Source of the DNA: an uncultured Lachnospiraceae bacterium
GTDB lineage: Bacteria; Bacillota; Clostridia; Lachnospirales; Lachnospiraceae
NCBI GenBank assembly: GCA_947626395.1
Contig: CANQRU010000033.1
Span: forward strand, 1 to 39,565
DNA: 39,565 bases
Direction: 5' to 3'
The position numbers were made by a program, and so were the translations under genes. The stretch's first letter is position 1. The number at the start of each line of letters is the position of its first letter. Below the pieces are notes generated by a model, which worked only from the letters and a program-made list of their open reading frames with translations, did no database searches and was not told the origin of the DNA. Shown piece after piece: positions 1-7,060 of this stretch.

Positions 1-141
1 CGTCAGTCTTGCGCGTTTCCAAGTTCTTGATAGAAAGCATTGTGCTGTTCCACTTCCCGAAAAGTAGAAATTTACAGTTTTCCATTTGCTCCTGTCATTT
101 GTCAATATTCCAAGTTCTTTATAAAGCTCCGATTCACTCAA
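1..141 (-). CDS. 5' end of a gene leaving the window (HEAT-repeat-like N-terminus), TTG start
   Basis: An open frame begins at a TTG codon with a good AGGAGG Shine-Dalgarno seven bases upstream and stays open for 47 codons to the window edge. It starts LSESELYKELGILTNDRSKW, which resembles, from memory, the N-terminus of clostridial HEAT-repeat proteins of the form ELYxxLGxLTKDRxxW. After that point the translation no longer looks like that family, so the gene may be frameshifted or chimeric. The TTG overlaps the TGA stop of a 14-codon leader frame that begins ATG GAT CAG AGC GAA, so translation may be coupled. A second, degenerate copy of the CTT-TAT-AAAGAACTTGGAA stretch lies at about 19-38, which hints at a small internal duplication. 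Family assignment is tentative. Confidence 0.4.
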   Translation of the reverse strand, partial: MSESELYKELGILTNDRSKWKTVNFYFSGSGTAQCFLSRTWKRARLT

Positions 142-182
142 TCCAGCACCTCCTCAAACTCCAATTTTTCGCTCTGATCCAT
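139..182 (-). repeat. Leader motif copy A (cassette-like upstream element)
   Basis: On the minus strand this reads ATGGATCAGAGCGAAAAATT and then a TTTGAGGAGG stretch that supplies the Shine-Dalgarno for the gene at the left edge. It encodes a short frame MDQSEKLEFEEVLD whose stop overlaps the downstream TTG start. It is one of four related copies in the first 5 kb; the others end at the starts of the TfoX, NUDIX and LacI genes. Confidence 0.6.
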
Positions 183-199
183 TTCCCGTCAAACGGGAA
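183..199. other. Short hairpin after the phosphatase stop
   Basis: TTCCCGT and ACGGGAA form a perfect seven-base stem with a three-base loop, between the phosphatase stop and the leader motif of the next gene. There is no T-tract on either strand, so it is not a clear intrinsic terminator. A similar GTCCC/GGGAC hairpin (1156-1173) precedes the leader motif of the TfoX gene. Confidence 0.5.
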
Positions 200-203
200 G
201 CTG

Positions 204-770
204 TCAGAATAAATCATGTTTTCTTATTGCAAGTAATTTTGCGTTTTCATCAAACTCAAACTCCACTATCCACGGCATTTTACTCTTAATTTTCGCAAAA
301 TCTTCGTATCCAAAAGCATTATCATAAAAATTGATAATTGTACTTAGAGCAGTACCATGACTTCCTATAATAATATTTTTCCCTTGATATTTACCCAAAA
401 CGGATTTCAAAGCAGAAACGTTTCTATCCTGAACCTCTTGGAGACATTCTCCGTCTGATAATTTATATGAAAAATCATTCCATTGGCGCTGTGAAAATGA
501 AACAAAATCCTCGATCCATTCGCTGTCAACTTTCCTTTCCCGGAATTCGTCTATAATATCAATAGGAAGCCCAACTGAATCTGTAAAATCTCTAATCGTA
601 TCTATTGCTCTTTTATATGGACTCGATAAAGCTACATCTATTCCCTTGTCAGCCAAAAAAGCTGTAACTAATTTTCTGTCTTTCAATCCTTTGGCAGACA
701 ATTCCCGAAGAGAATCATCATGGTTGTTATAATTTGGCTCTGCATGACGGACAAAATATACTGTTGTCAT
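204..770 (-). CDS. Histidine phosphatase family protein (phosphoglycerate mutase-like)
   Basis: This 188-residue protein begins MTTVYFVRHAEPNYNN; the VRHAEP stretch is the catalytic RHG-type motif, with the phospho-accepting histidine at residue 9. The second conserved histidine sits in IIIGSHGTAL, and SSPYKRAIDT matches the phosphate-binding arginine segment. The family contains cofactor-independent phosphatases and mutases acting on small phosphorylated molecules; the substrate cannot be read from sequence. The start was placed at the ATG preceded by GGAGGAATA rather than at an upstream in-frame codon that would run into the TfoX gene. The gene is clearly more AT-rich than its NUDIX neighbour, suggesting a separate origin. 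It lies 25 bases after the TfoX gene and is probably co-transcribed with it. Confidence 0.88.
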   Translation of the reverse strand: MTTVYFVRHAEPNYNNHDDSLRELSAKGLKDRKLVTAFLADKGIDVALSSPYKRAIDTIRDFTDSVGLPIDIIDEFRERKVDSEWIEDFVSFSQRQWNDFSYKLSDGECLQEVQDRNVSALKSVLGKYQGKNIIIGSHGTALSTIINFYDNAFGYEDFAKIKSKMPWIVEFEFDENAKLLAIRKHDLF

Positions 771-795
771 TATTCCTCCACAAATTTGAACTTGC

Positions 796-1116
796 CTATT
801 TCTTTTTTTTCGGTTTTGGTGCTGGCAGTTCCTCATACATGGCGTTAAATAAACCCGCCAAAAACTCTCTGTTGTCAACTTCGTCCACCAACAGCATCTC
901 TTTTGCTCCCTCATAGGGTAATTCATAGGTCGCTGTCGGCATATAGCTGATTGCTGCTTTTATTGGTTTTACAAGCAATCTGTCATCATAGATACCGCCT
1001 ATGACTTTGCCACGGTAATAGATGATAAATTCTCCCATCATAGCCCGGTATGTAATTCCATCCAATTCGGATAGCTGCCCTAAAATAAAGTCTAAATACT
1101 CTTTACTCGACGCCAT
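796..1116 (-). CDS. TfoX N-terminal-domain protein
   Basis: The 106-residue product matches the TfoX/Sxy N-terminal domain. It has an N-terminal helix (MASSKEYLDFILGQL), the conserved ITYRAMMGEFIIYYRGKVIG stretch, and an LVKPIKAA strand. It ends in a lysine-rich tail (PKPKKKK). Full-length TfoX proteins regulate competence in Gammaproteobacteria. Stand-alone N-terminal-domain proteins like this one are common in Firmicutes, and their function is not established. Leader motif copy B precedes the start, and the start is only four bases after the NUDIX stop, so the genes are almost certainly co-transcribed. Confidence 0.85.
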   Translation of the reverse strand: MASSKEYLDFILGQLSELDGITYRAMMGEFIIYYRGKVIGGIYDDRLLVKPIKAAISYMPTATYELPYEGAKEMLLVDEVDNREFLAGLFNAMYEELPAPKPKKKK

Positions 1117-1155
1117 TATTTCACCTCAAATTTTCGATTTTTCGCTCTGGGCCAT
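1117..1155 (-). repeat. Leader motif copy B
   Basis: It reads ATGGCCCAGAGCGAAAAATC followed by an ATTTGAGGTG stretch, and matches copy A at most positions over about 30 bases. Here the motif is embedded in the 3' end of the NUDIX gene, read in a different frame, and delivers the GAGGTG ribosome binding site of the TfoX gene. A GTCCC/GGGAC hairpin sits immediately upstream at 1156-1173, as an analogous hairpin does at copy A. Confidence 0.6.
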
Positions 1156-1657
1156 GTCCCGAAAAATTGGGACGTTGCCGCTCGTCGTTCAGAAAATATT
1201 TGACTTCCCGGCCCGGAGCGAGGAGTTCTGTTCGGAAAAAGCCTGGATAGTACGACACCGGCGTATCAACAGGTACCCAATACAGGAATTCTTTCTGTCC
1301 GTCCTCGGTAAAGGAACCGCAGACAGGAGCAAAATCCGGGGGAACCTTCATGTAAAAATAGAAGGAGATTTCATAAATCAGCTTTCCCCTGTTGGCGGTG
1401 GCGTCGCCGTAAAAGTAGTTTTCATGCACAAAGCCGAGCCGATCGACCTTCATGTCCACACCGGTTTCCTCCCGCACTTCCCGCCTTACGGCCTCCTCGG
1501 CGGTCTCACCAAACTGGATGCGCCCGCCGACGGAATACAGGTACTCCGGGCTGCGCTTGTTGCCGACCATGAGGATCTGGTCGTCTTTCATGATGATAGC
1601 GCCGACGCGCAGGTTGATGATCCCGCTTTCGCAGGGGACGCACATATCCTTTCCCAT
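1121..1657 (-). CDS. NUDIX hydrolase
   Basis: The 178-residue protein carries a complete Nudix box in GGRIQFGETAEEAVRREVRE followed by ETGV, matching G-x5-E-x7-R-E-U-x-E-E-x-G-U. The family hydrolyses nucleoside diphosphates linked to another moiety, using a metal held by the REUXEE glutamates. The N-terminus contains MCVPCESGIINLRVGAIIM, typical of clostridial Nudix proteins that begin at the beta-sheet core. The ATG at MGKDMC was chosen because GGAGG lies eight bases upstream; an in-frame TTG six codons earlier has none. The last codons overlap leader motif copy B and end four bases before the TfoX gene. Substrate unknown. Confidence 0.9.
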   Translation of the reverse strand: MGKDMCVPCESGIINLRVGAIIMKDDQILMVGNKRSPEYLYSVGGRIQFGETAEEAVRREVREETGVDMKVDRLGFVHENYFYGDATANRGKLIYEISFYFYMKVPPDFAPVCGSFTEDGQKEFLYWVPVDTPVSYYPGFFRTELLAPGREVKYFLNDERQRPNFSGHGPERKIENLR

Positions 1658-1700
1658 TGTCTTTGCCTCCTTCAAATCCCAAGTTTTCGCTTTGAGCCAC
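1658..1700 (-). repeat. Leader motif copy C
   Basis: It reads GTGGCTCAAAGCGAAAACTT then GGGATTTGAAGGAGG, and supplies the Shine-Dalgarno of the NUDIX gene. Its upstream flank (about 1701-1727) also matches the flank of copy D over about 25 bases, so the repeat unit for C and D is close to 50 bases. The frame MAQSENLGFEGGKD runs out of frame into the NUDIX gene for 64 codons and is not believed to be a gene. Confidence 0.6.
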
Positions 1701-1723
1701 GTATCGTTCGCCTCACAGTCTTT

Positions 1724-2164
1724 TCACTTTTCTTTCCGGCCGGAGAAAAAGCCCCATGCGAACACCGCAGCCAGCAGCAAAAAGGCAAGCAGCATCAAAA
1801 CCGTCACGGGATGCGGGAACAGCCTGGCGAAGCGGCCAAGCAGGAATAGCGGCGTCGCGGTAAAGTATTTTTGGGAAAGCCCTGCCCAAAACACATCCCG
1901 CGTTTCAGAGCTTTGCAGTTCGAACTGCCACAGATACAACACCAACGAGATAAGTCCAATGGCATTGCCGATCAGCATGGCTCTGCCGGGGCCCCAGTCC
2001 GTTTTGGCGTACTGCCTGCCCAGCCAAAACCAGAATGCCGTCACCGCGAGCGGAACAAGGTAAAACGCAGCGCTCCCAACTACCGGGACGAGCGTGGTGA
2101 TATCGATCAAGTGACCAGCCGCCAGCGGGACAAGCGTCAAGGCAAACAACAACCATTTTTTCAT
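1724..2164 (-). CDS. Small integral membrane protein, four predicted helices
   Basis: This 146-residue protein has four hydrophobic segments, at about residues 3-17, 27-48, 62-79 and 117-140, and a short basic C-terminus (GRKEK). No catalytic motif is visible and I do not recognise a named family. The start is the ATG with GGAGGAAAAGCAAC upstream; the longer frame adds a non-hydrophobic extension without a ribosome binding site. A promoter lies directly upstream, so it probably heads the membrane protein-NUDIX-TfoX-phosphatase transcript. The 66 bases to the NUDIX start hold leader motif copy C. Confidence 0.75.
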   Translation of the reverse strand: MKKWLLFALTLVPLAAGHLIDITTLVPVVGSAAFYLVPLAVTAFWFWLGRQYAKTDWGPGRAMLIGNAIGLISLVLYLWQFELQSSETRDVFWAGLSQKYFTATPLFLLGRFARLFPHPVTVLMLLAFLLLAAVFAWGFFSGRKEK

Positions 2165-2200
2165 GTTGCTTTTCCTCCGTTTTTTTGCCGTTTTGCACTC

Positions 2201-2230
2201 AGTATAGCATACCTGCGGTACAAAATCCAA
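2201..2230 (-). promoter_or_regulatory. Promoter for the membrane protein/NUDIX operon
   Basis: TTGGAT and TATACT are separated by 18 bases, with an extended -10 (TGC before TATACT). The predicted start of transcription lies about 30 bases before the membrane-protein ATG. A small TGCCG/CGGCA hairpin overlaps the -35 box. Confidence 0.6.
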
Positions 2231-2252
2231 TGCCGCACGGCAAATTTTCGTC

Positions 2253-3599
2253 TTACGCTTTCAGTTGATTCATCCATCCGCGGCGCTTGAAAACGATGAG
2301 AGAAACGGCAAAGCGGATGCATTCCTCAAGCGACAGTGTGAGGTAAACCATCGGGACGGGCCAGTGGAACACGAAAGCCGAGAGAAAACCCAGGGGTACG
2401 CCGAAAAGCCAGGTGCCCATCAGATCGATGACCATGACGTAAGTTGTCTTTCCGCCGCTTCGCAGGATGCCGCTGCCGATGATCATGTTCAGCACCTTGA
2501 AGGGCATGACGGCAGCGTAGGCGGTCAGGATCTGGGCCGTCAGTTCGCGGATGTCCGCCTCCACCTTGAAAATGCGTACATACCATGGGCTGCCGTACAG
2601 GATCACCACACTCAGCAGCAGGGAGCCCGCCAGGCCGTAAAACAGGAGCTTTTTGGCTTCCCGGTAGGCCGTTTCCCGGTCCCCGTCGCCAAGGCGTTTG
2701 CCGATGAGGATCGCCGCGGCCTGGCTCAAGCCGCACAGGGCCCCGATCGCCAGTGACTGCACGGGGTTCGTCAGCGTCATGGCGGCGGTGGCGTCGGTGC
2801 CCAGGTGCCCATAAATGCCCGCGTACACATTTTCGCCCAGGACCCACATAAATTCGCTGACCAGCAGCGGCAGCAGCATGGAGAGGTACTGCATCCAGTC
2901 GAAGGGTCCCGGCGCGGTGTTCTCCGCTCTCTCCCGGTACTTTAGATACATCACAAAGATAAACGCGAAATATACAAGCTGCGAGAGCAGCGTGGCCAGC
3001 GCTGCCCCCGTGACGCCGAGAGCCGGTGCGCCCAGCCGCCCGAAGATCAATATCCAGTTAAGGCCCGTGTTGATCGCCGCCGAGGCAAGCCCGGCCCAGA
3101 GCGGAAGGGCCGCCTTTTCCATGCACCGCAGATACGTGGACAGGATCGTGATCCCCGCCGCCGGAAGGAAAGTGCCGGATACGATGGCGAGATACCGCCC
3201 TGCCGTTTGTGCGGTCGCTGTGTCCGCGATATAAAGGCCCATGATCTGCTCTGGAACAAGGATACCGGCCATCGTAAACAGCGCGGCAAGGAGAACGCAT
3301 ACCCGCAGATTGAGGGCCATGCTCCGCCGTGTCTCGGCAGTATTCTTCTGACCCATGTATTGCGAGACCATAATCCCCGCCACAGCGCCCACGGCGGAGA
3401 CCACCACGTTATAAATCCCCGTGAATTTCCCGGCAAGACCCACAGCGGCCACATCCACGCCCCCGAGCTGGCCGATCATCACCTGGTCCACCACGCCGAA
3501 GGACGCCTGAAGCATGGACTGCAGCGCCACGGGAACGGCGAGCGCACATACCGAGCGTAAAAAAGACTGCTTTTTTGAACTCATCATTTTTCGTTCCAT
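2253..3599 (-). CDS. MATE family efflux transporter
   Basis: The 448-residue protein has about twelve membrane helices in two similar halves, as expected for MATE (DinF/NorM-type) cation-coupled exporters of drugs and toxic metabolites. Typical sequence includes VPVALQSMLQASFGVVDQVM near the N-terminus, LGGVDVAAVGLAGKF, and the second-half counterpart FMWVLGENVYAGIYGHLGTD. Of the closely spaced ATG codons, the one five residues into the longest frame was chosen because GGAGG sits five bases upstream and overlaps the first ATG. The gene has its own promoter and reads in the same direction as the LacI gene upstream. Which compound it exports cannot be read from the sequence. Confidence 0.92.
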   Translation of the reverse strand: MERKMMSSKKQSFLRSVCALAVPVALQSMLQASFGVVDQVMIGQLGGVDVAAVGLAGKFTGIYNVVVSAVGAVAGIMVSQYMGQKNTAETRRSMALNLRVCVLLAALFTMAGILVPEQIMGLYIADTATAQTAGRYLAIVSGTFLPAAGITILSTYLRCMEKAALPLWAGLASAAINTGLNWILIFGRLGAPALGVTGAALATLLSQLVYFAFIFVMYLKYRERAENTAPGPFDWMQYLSMLLPLLVSEFMWVLGENVYAGIYGHLGTDATAAMTLTNPVQSLAIGALCGLSQAAAILIGKRLGDGDRETAYREAKKLLFYGLAGSLLLSVVILYGSPWYVRIFKVEADIRELTAQILTAYAAVMPFKVLNMIIGSGILRSGGKTTYVMVIDLMGTWLFGVPLGFLSAFVFHWPVPMVYLTLSLEECIRFAVSLIVFKRRGWMNQLKA

Positions 3600-3637
3600 G
3601 TCAGCCTCCATGATTGTAAAGATTCCTTCATTCGTCC

Positions 3638-3667
3638 ATTATAAGCGGATGGAGGAATTCTTTTCAA
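3638..3667 (-). promoter_or_regulatory. Promoter for the MATE transporter gene
   Basis: TTGAAA and a perfect TATAAT are separated by 18 bases; transcription would begin about 30 bases before the chosen ATG. Confidence 0.65.
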
Positions 3668-3746
3668 AACTTAAATCTGTAAGCTGTGACAAAAATGGAA
3701 CGTAGTTTTTGTTGAAAATGACAATACAATGTAAAAATCAATCCGT

Positions 3747-4745
3747 TCAGCAATTCCTTGTGCTGTCCCGGATCACCAGGGACGTGGAGAGGGTAATGAC
3801 CGGTTCCGCCGGCTCACCGGCCCGCATTTTTGCGATAGCGTCCAGTGCTGCCCTGGCGCGTTCCGCATTGTCCTGACGAACGGAGGTAAGAGACGGATAG
3901 ACCAACCCGCAAAGGGGCGTGTCGTCAAATCCGGCGACGGATATCTCGCCCGGTATATCGACGCCGCTGCCCTGCAAAAAACGGATGAGGTCAACCGCAT
4001 AGTAATCCGATACAGCAAAAACGGCTGTGAAGTTCCTGATCTTAGGCAGTTTCTCCCGGTAAAAGGTCATCCGCTCCGCCTTGATCATCGGGATCATCAT
4101 AAACTCCGCGCCGCTCCCGAAGCCTTCCCGAAAGCCCTTCCAGCGTTCCAGGTCCATGTCAATATCATTGTCGGACAGGCACAGGGCGCGCTCGTGCCCG
4201 CAAAGGCGAAAATACTCGCCCACCTGAAATCCCCCGTGCCGGTCGTCGATGTTCACGGCACAGACGCGTTCCGCTGTGACTCCGCAGGCGTCATAGACCA
4301 CAAAGGGTATGCGGACATTCTCCCGCAGGCGCCCGTAATCCGCACTGCAAAAGCCGATGAGCACCAGCCCCTCCAGGTTCCACATGGTGGCGAAGGAAAC
4401 AATTTCGTCAAGGGCGTTCACAGCCCTCACCATCATCTGTAATCCGCGTCTGGTCGTTTCCGCGCTGAGGGCGTTAAGCGCCGAGGCGATAAAGGCGTCC
4501 TCCAGGACGTGAGATTCATATTTTTCATGGGCATTGATGACCACTCCCACGATTTTCGCCGGGTTTTCTGCCAGCAGCACCTCCGCCGCCCGCGGCAGAT
4601 ACCCCCGCTCCTCTAAGGCGCGGCGCACACGCACCGCCGTTCGCTCCGACACCATGCCGGTCTTGCCGTGGAGTACATACGACACCGCCGCCGTGCTGAG
4701 TCCCAGCTCTGAAGCAATATCCGAAAGCCGCACTTTTTCTTCCAT
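3747..4745 (-). CDS. LacI family transcriptional regulator
   Basis: The 332-residue protein has the classic LacI helix-turn-helix at its N-terminus (VRLSDIASELGLSTAAVSYV, then LHGK), a hinge region, and a periplasmic-binding-protein-like ligand domain (KIVGVVINAHEK ... AVFAVSDYYAVDLIRFLQGSGVD) ending in the usual ISVAGFDDTPLC segment. Such proteins normally bind a sugar effector and repress nearby catabolic operons. No sugar genes are adjacent, so the target is unclear. The start with GAGG six bases upstream was preferred. A GTG nine codons earlier falls in leader motif copy D and is in frame. The gene follows the ABC permease by 38 bases and probably shares its transcript. Confidence 0.9.
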   Translation of the reverse strand: MEEKVRLSDIASELGLSTAAVSYVLHGKTGMVSERTAVRVRRALEERGYLPRAAEVLLAENPAKIVGVVINAHEKYESHVLEDAFIASALNALSAETTRRGLQMMVRAVNALDEIVSFATMWNLEGLVLIGFCSADYGRLRENVRIPFVVYDACGVTAERVCAVNIDDRHGGFQVGEYFRLCGHERALCLSDNDIDMDLERWKGFREGFGSGAEFMMIPMIKAERMTFYREKLPKIRNFTAVFAVSDYYAVDLIRFLQGSGVDIPGEISVAGFDDTPLCGLVYPSLTSVRQDNAERARAALDAIAKMRAGEPAEPVITLSTSLVIRDSTRNC

Positions 4746-4772
4746 GTCAAACCTCTTTTCGCTCTGCTCCAC
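4746..4772 (-). repeat. Leader motif copy D
   Basis: It reads GTGGAGCAGAGCGAAAAGAG and TTTGAC before the LacI ATG. Only in this copy is the motif in frame with the downstream gene (MEQSEKRFD then MEEK). The flank upstream, to about 4795, resembles that of copy C (AAA-TGAAAAGAC-GTGAG). Confidence 0.55.
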
Positions 4773-4783
4773 TTATTGTTGGC

Positions 4784-5515
4784 TCACTGTCTTTTCATTT
4801 GCCGCAAAAATGTGAATACCGCTATGGCAGTCACGGCGGCTGCGTAGCCGATTACCCACCAGATGTGAGGGAACACTCCCGTGTAATCGCCCTGAAGGAC
4901 GGCCCGCTCCATCTCCACGGCGTGGACGAACGGCAACAAATTTGCGATCTTTTGGAACGCACCGCCCAACAGCCTCAGGTCAAACCAGATGCCGGAAAGC
5001 CACGCCGTCAGGTTCGTCAACAGCGCTCCGCAGATGCCGCCCACCTGTTTATCCGTGAAAATGCTGCCGCAGAGCAGCCCCAGCGACACGAACAGCAGCG
5101 AAACGGGAATGGTGAACAAAACCGAAGTCAAAATATGAATCGTCACAGGAAGCCCTAAAAGCGCAGCCATCGCAAAGCAGATGACCGATTGCGCAATACA
5201 GATGGGCAAAATTGGCAGGAGATAGCCCAAAATAAAGTCTTCCGCCGTCAGGGGCGTGGTGTACAGCCTTTGCAGGAAGGAACTGCCCCTGTCTTTTGCG
5301 ATCAGCGTGGCGGAGAACAGCGTCATAAACGACAGCCCGAATACGACGATTCCCGGCGCAAGATGCCCGATTTCAAATAACGCCACCGGGATATTCCTCT
5401 GGATGACGGTCAAAAGGAGCAGCAGAACGATGGGAAAACCCACTCCGAAAAACAGGTTCAGCGGGTCACGCAAAATTTCCAGATCGTTCCGCTTGGAAAA
5501 AGCAAATACTTTCAT
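4784..5515 (-). CDS. ABC-2 type transporter permease
   Basis: The 243-residue protein has six hydrophobic segments and matches the ABC-2 exporter permease fold. After an N-terminal cytoplasmic stretch (MKVFAFSKRNDLEILRDPLN) come a first helix, the characteristic LIAKDRGSSFLQRLYTTPLT loop, and four further helices. It would form the channel of an exporter with the ATPase encoded just upstream; the two genes overlap by four bases (ATGA), showing translational coupling. The end of the gene contributes MKRQ and a TGA that lie in the flank of leader motif copy D. Substrate is not predictable. Confidence 0.9.
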   Translation of the reverse strand: MKVFAFSKRNDLEILRDPLNLFFGVGFPIVLLLLLTVIQRNIPVALFEIGHLAPGIVVFGLSFMTLFSATLIAKDRGSSFLQRLYTTPLTAEDFILGYLLPILPICIAQSVICFAMAALLGLPVTIHILTSVLFTIPVSLLFVSLGLLCGSIFTDKQVGGICGALLTNLTAWLSGIWFDLRLLGGAFQKIANLLPFVHAVEMERAVLQGDYTGVFPHIWWVIGYAAAVTAIAVFTFLRQMKRQ

Positions 5516-6240
5516 TGGGCCGCCTCCTTTACAATCCGCACGAACGCCTCGTCGAATTTGTCTGTACCCGCATGTCGCTTGATCTCCGCGGGTGTGCCGG
5601 TGAGCAGGAGCCGTCCGCTTTTCATGATCGCCACACGGTCGGAAAGCGCCTCGGCTTCCTCCATGTAATGGGTCGTCAGGATCACGGTCATGCTCCCTTT
5701 GAGGGCGCGGATCATGTCCCACAAATCGCTTCTGGCCAGCACGTCCAGCCCCAGGGTGGGCTCGTCGAGGAATAAAATCTGCGGGTCGCTAATCAGCGCC
5801 ATGGCGATGCTGAGCCGCCGCTGCCAACCGCCGGACAGCTTTCCGGCTCTTTTGTTTGCGACCTCCCCCAAACCGAACCGGTCGCACAATTCCGCGACCT
5901 TGTCCCTGGTCTGTGTTTGGGGAAATCCGTGAATGCCCGCCATCAGCTCCAGGTTCTCCCCGACTGTCAGATTGGGGGCCACCGCCGTTTCCTGGGGCGA
6001 TACCGCAATCATGACCTTGATGGCCGCGCTCTCGGTCAAAATGCTTTTCCCGAGAAGATATGCATCGCCGGAGGTGGGCCGTGTGAGGCCTGTCAGCATC
6101 TTGATAGTCGTGGTCTTGCCCGCGCCGTTGACGCCCAGAAGGGACAGCAGTTCCCCCTGCCGGACGGTGAGGTTCAGCCCATACACAGCGGTCACATCTT
6201 TGTATTTTTTCGTGAGTTCGACTGTTTTGATGGCGTCCAT
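5512..6240 (-). CDS. ABC transporter ATP-binding protein (exporter, DrrA/CcmA type)
   Basis: The 242-residue protein carries Walker A (GVNGAGKTT), a Q-loop (SPQETAVAPNLTV), the signature LSGGW, Walker B (ILFLDEPTLGLD) and the switch histidine (TTHYMEEAEALSDRV). It belongs to the ABC-2 exporter ATPase group that pairs with a six-helix permease, here encoded by the overlapping downstream gene. The ATG with GGAGG nine bases upstream was chosen. It follows the TetR stop by one base, so the TetR-ATPase-permease set is one operon, and drug or peptide export under TetR control is the likely role. Confidence 0.93.
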   Translation of the reverse strand: MDAIKTVELTKKYKDVTAVYGLNLTVRQGELLSLLGVNGAGKTTTIKMLTGLTRPTSGDAYLLGKSILTESAAIKVMIAVSPQETAVAPNLTVGENLELMAGIHGFPQTQTRDKVAELCDRFGLGEVANKRAGKLSGGWQRRLSIAMALISDPQILFLDEPTLGLDVLARSDLWDMIRALKGSMTVILTTHYMEEAEALSDRVAIMKSGRLLLTGTPAEIKRHAGTDKFDEAFVRIVKEAAQ

Positions 6241-6241
6241 G

Positions 6242-6808
6242 CTATTCTTCCTCCGCTGCACAGAAACGGGCCTTCAGCCCCATGTAGGCATCGGTCAGCA
6301 CGCCACTGACGGTTTCCATCTCCAGGTCCAGATAGGAGGTGGCGATCATGGATGCGATGCCATGCACGAATATCCACATTTCCAGATGAAACAGCTTCGC
6401 TTTCTCTCTGGAAAGTCCCGTGTTTTTCATAATAACAGGGATGATAACATCCATTTCCTTACCCGGCTTCAGCAGCTCCCCTTTGCGGTCGCACATGAAA
6501 AGCATCTTGAAGAGTTCCCTTTCCTCCCTGGCAAAACGGATATAGCCCATGCCGCTGGCCTTGTAGGCCGGATATTTCCCTGCGGCCATATCCTCGGCAA
6601 GATAGTGCTGGTACAGGTCCTGCGCGGCGGACAGAACCGCTCCCTGCACTTCCTCCATGTTCTTGAACAGCCCGAAAATCGGCTTGACCGAACAGCCAAG
6701 CTCCTCCGCAAGCGCCCGTGCGGTGAGTCCGTCGGGGCCGGCCTTGCGTGTCAGGTTCAGCGCGGCATTTGTAATTTCATTCCGTGTGAATTTGAATTTT
6801 GGCGACAT
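6242..6808 (-). CDS. TetR/AcrR family transcriptional regulator
   Basis: The 188-residue protein has an N-terminal TetR helix-turn-helix (ITNAALNLTRKAGPDGLTAR, then ALAEELGCSVKPIFGLFKN) and a helical ligand-binding C-terminal part (FARE-ERELFKMLFMCDRK ... LFHLEMWIFVHGIASMIA). It heads the operon with the ABC exporter one base downstream. A near-perfect 24-base dyad lies directly downstream of its promoter -10 box, so autorepression and control of the exporter are likely; the inducing compound is unknown. Confidence 0.92.
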   Translation of the reverse strand: MSPKFKFTRNEITNAALNLTRKAGPDGLTARALAEELGCSVKPIFGLFKNMEEVQGAVLSAAQDLYQHYLAEDMAAGKYPAYKASGMGYIRFAREERELFKMLFMCDRKGELLKPGKEMDVIIPVIMKNTGLSREKAKLFHLEMWIFVHGIASMIATSYLDLEMETVSGVLTDAYMGLKARFCAAEEE

Positions 6809-6833
6809 GACTCTATTCCTTTCATCATAAAGT

Positions 6834-6857
6834 AACTTATGTTGCGCAACCTATGTT
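6834..6857. promoter_or_regulatory. Operator for the TetR regulator
   Basis: A 24-base dyad is centred on the perfect ten-base palindrome GTTGCGCAAC, with flanking AAC-TA and TA-GTT arms that also mirror each other. It covers the predicted transcription start of the TetR-exporter operon, a standard position for TetR autorepression. Confidence 0.75.
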
Positions 6858-6861
6858 ATCT

Positions 6862-6889
6862 ATTGTACACACTTTTCTGAGAAAGTCAA
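6862..6889 (-). promoter_or_regulatory. Promoter of the TetR/ABC exporter operon
   Basis: TTGACT and TACAAT are separated by 16 bases, and the operator dyad begins five bases downstream of the -10 box. The rest of the intergenic stretch, up to the deacetylase stop, is AT-rich and holds nothing else recognisable. Confidence 0.7.
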
Positions 6890-7060
6890 GAAGAAATTTT
6901 GATATTGTAGTCAGCCCCTCATTGCAATAACCGAGAGAACCGAACGCAAAAGGAAAAAATCAAAATCTTCGCTCATCCCTGTGAAAGAAATACCCTAAGT
7001 TAAGCCTTACCTCCCGTCTTCCAATATCATTGTTTGTATAGCAGCATGTATCAAAGCCTA

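Noticed and set aside
1506-1700. Frame MAQSENLGFEGGKD running 64 codons
   Set aside because: It overlaps the NUDIX gene out of frame and is open only by chance; only its first codons, which belong to leader motif copy C, are considered meaningful.
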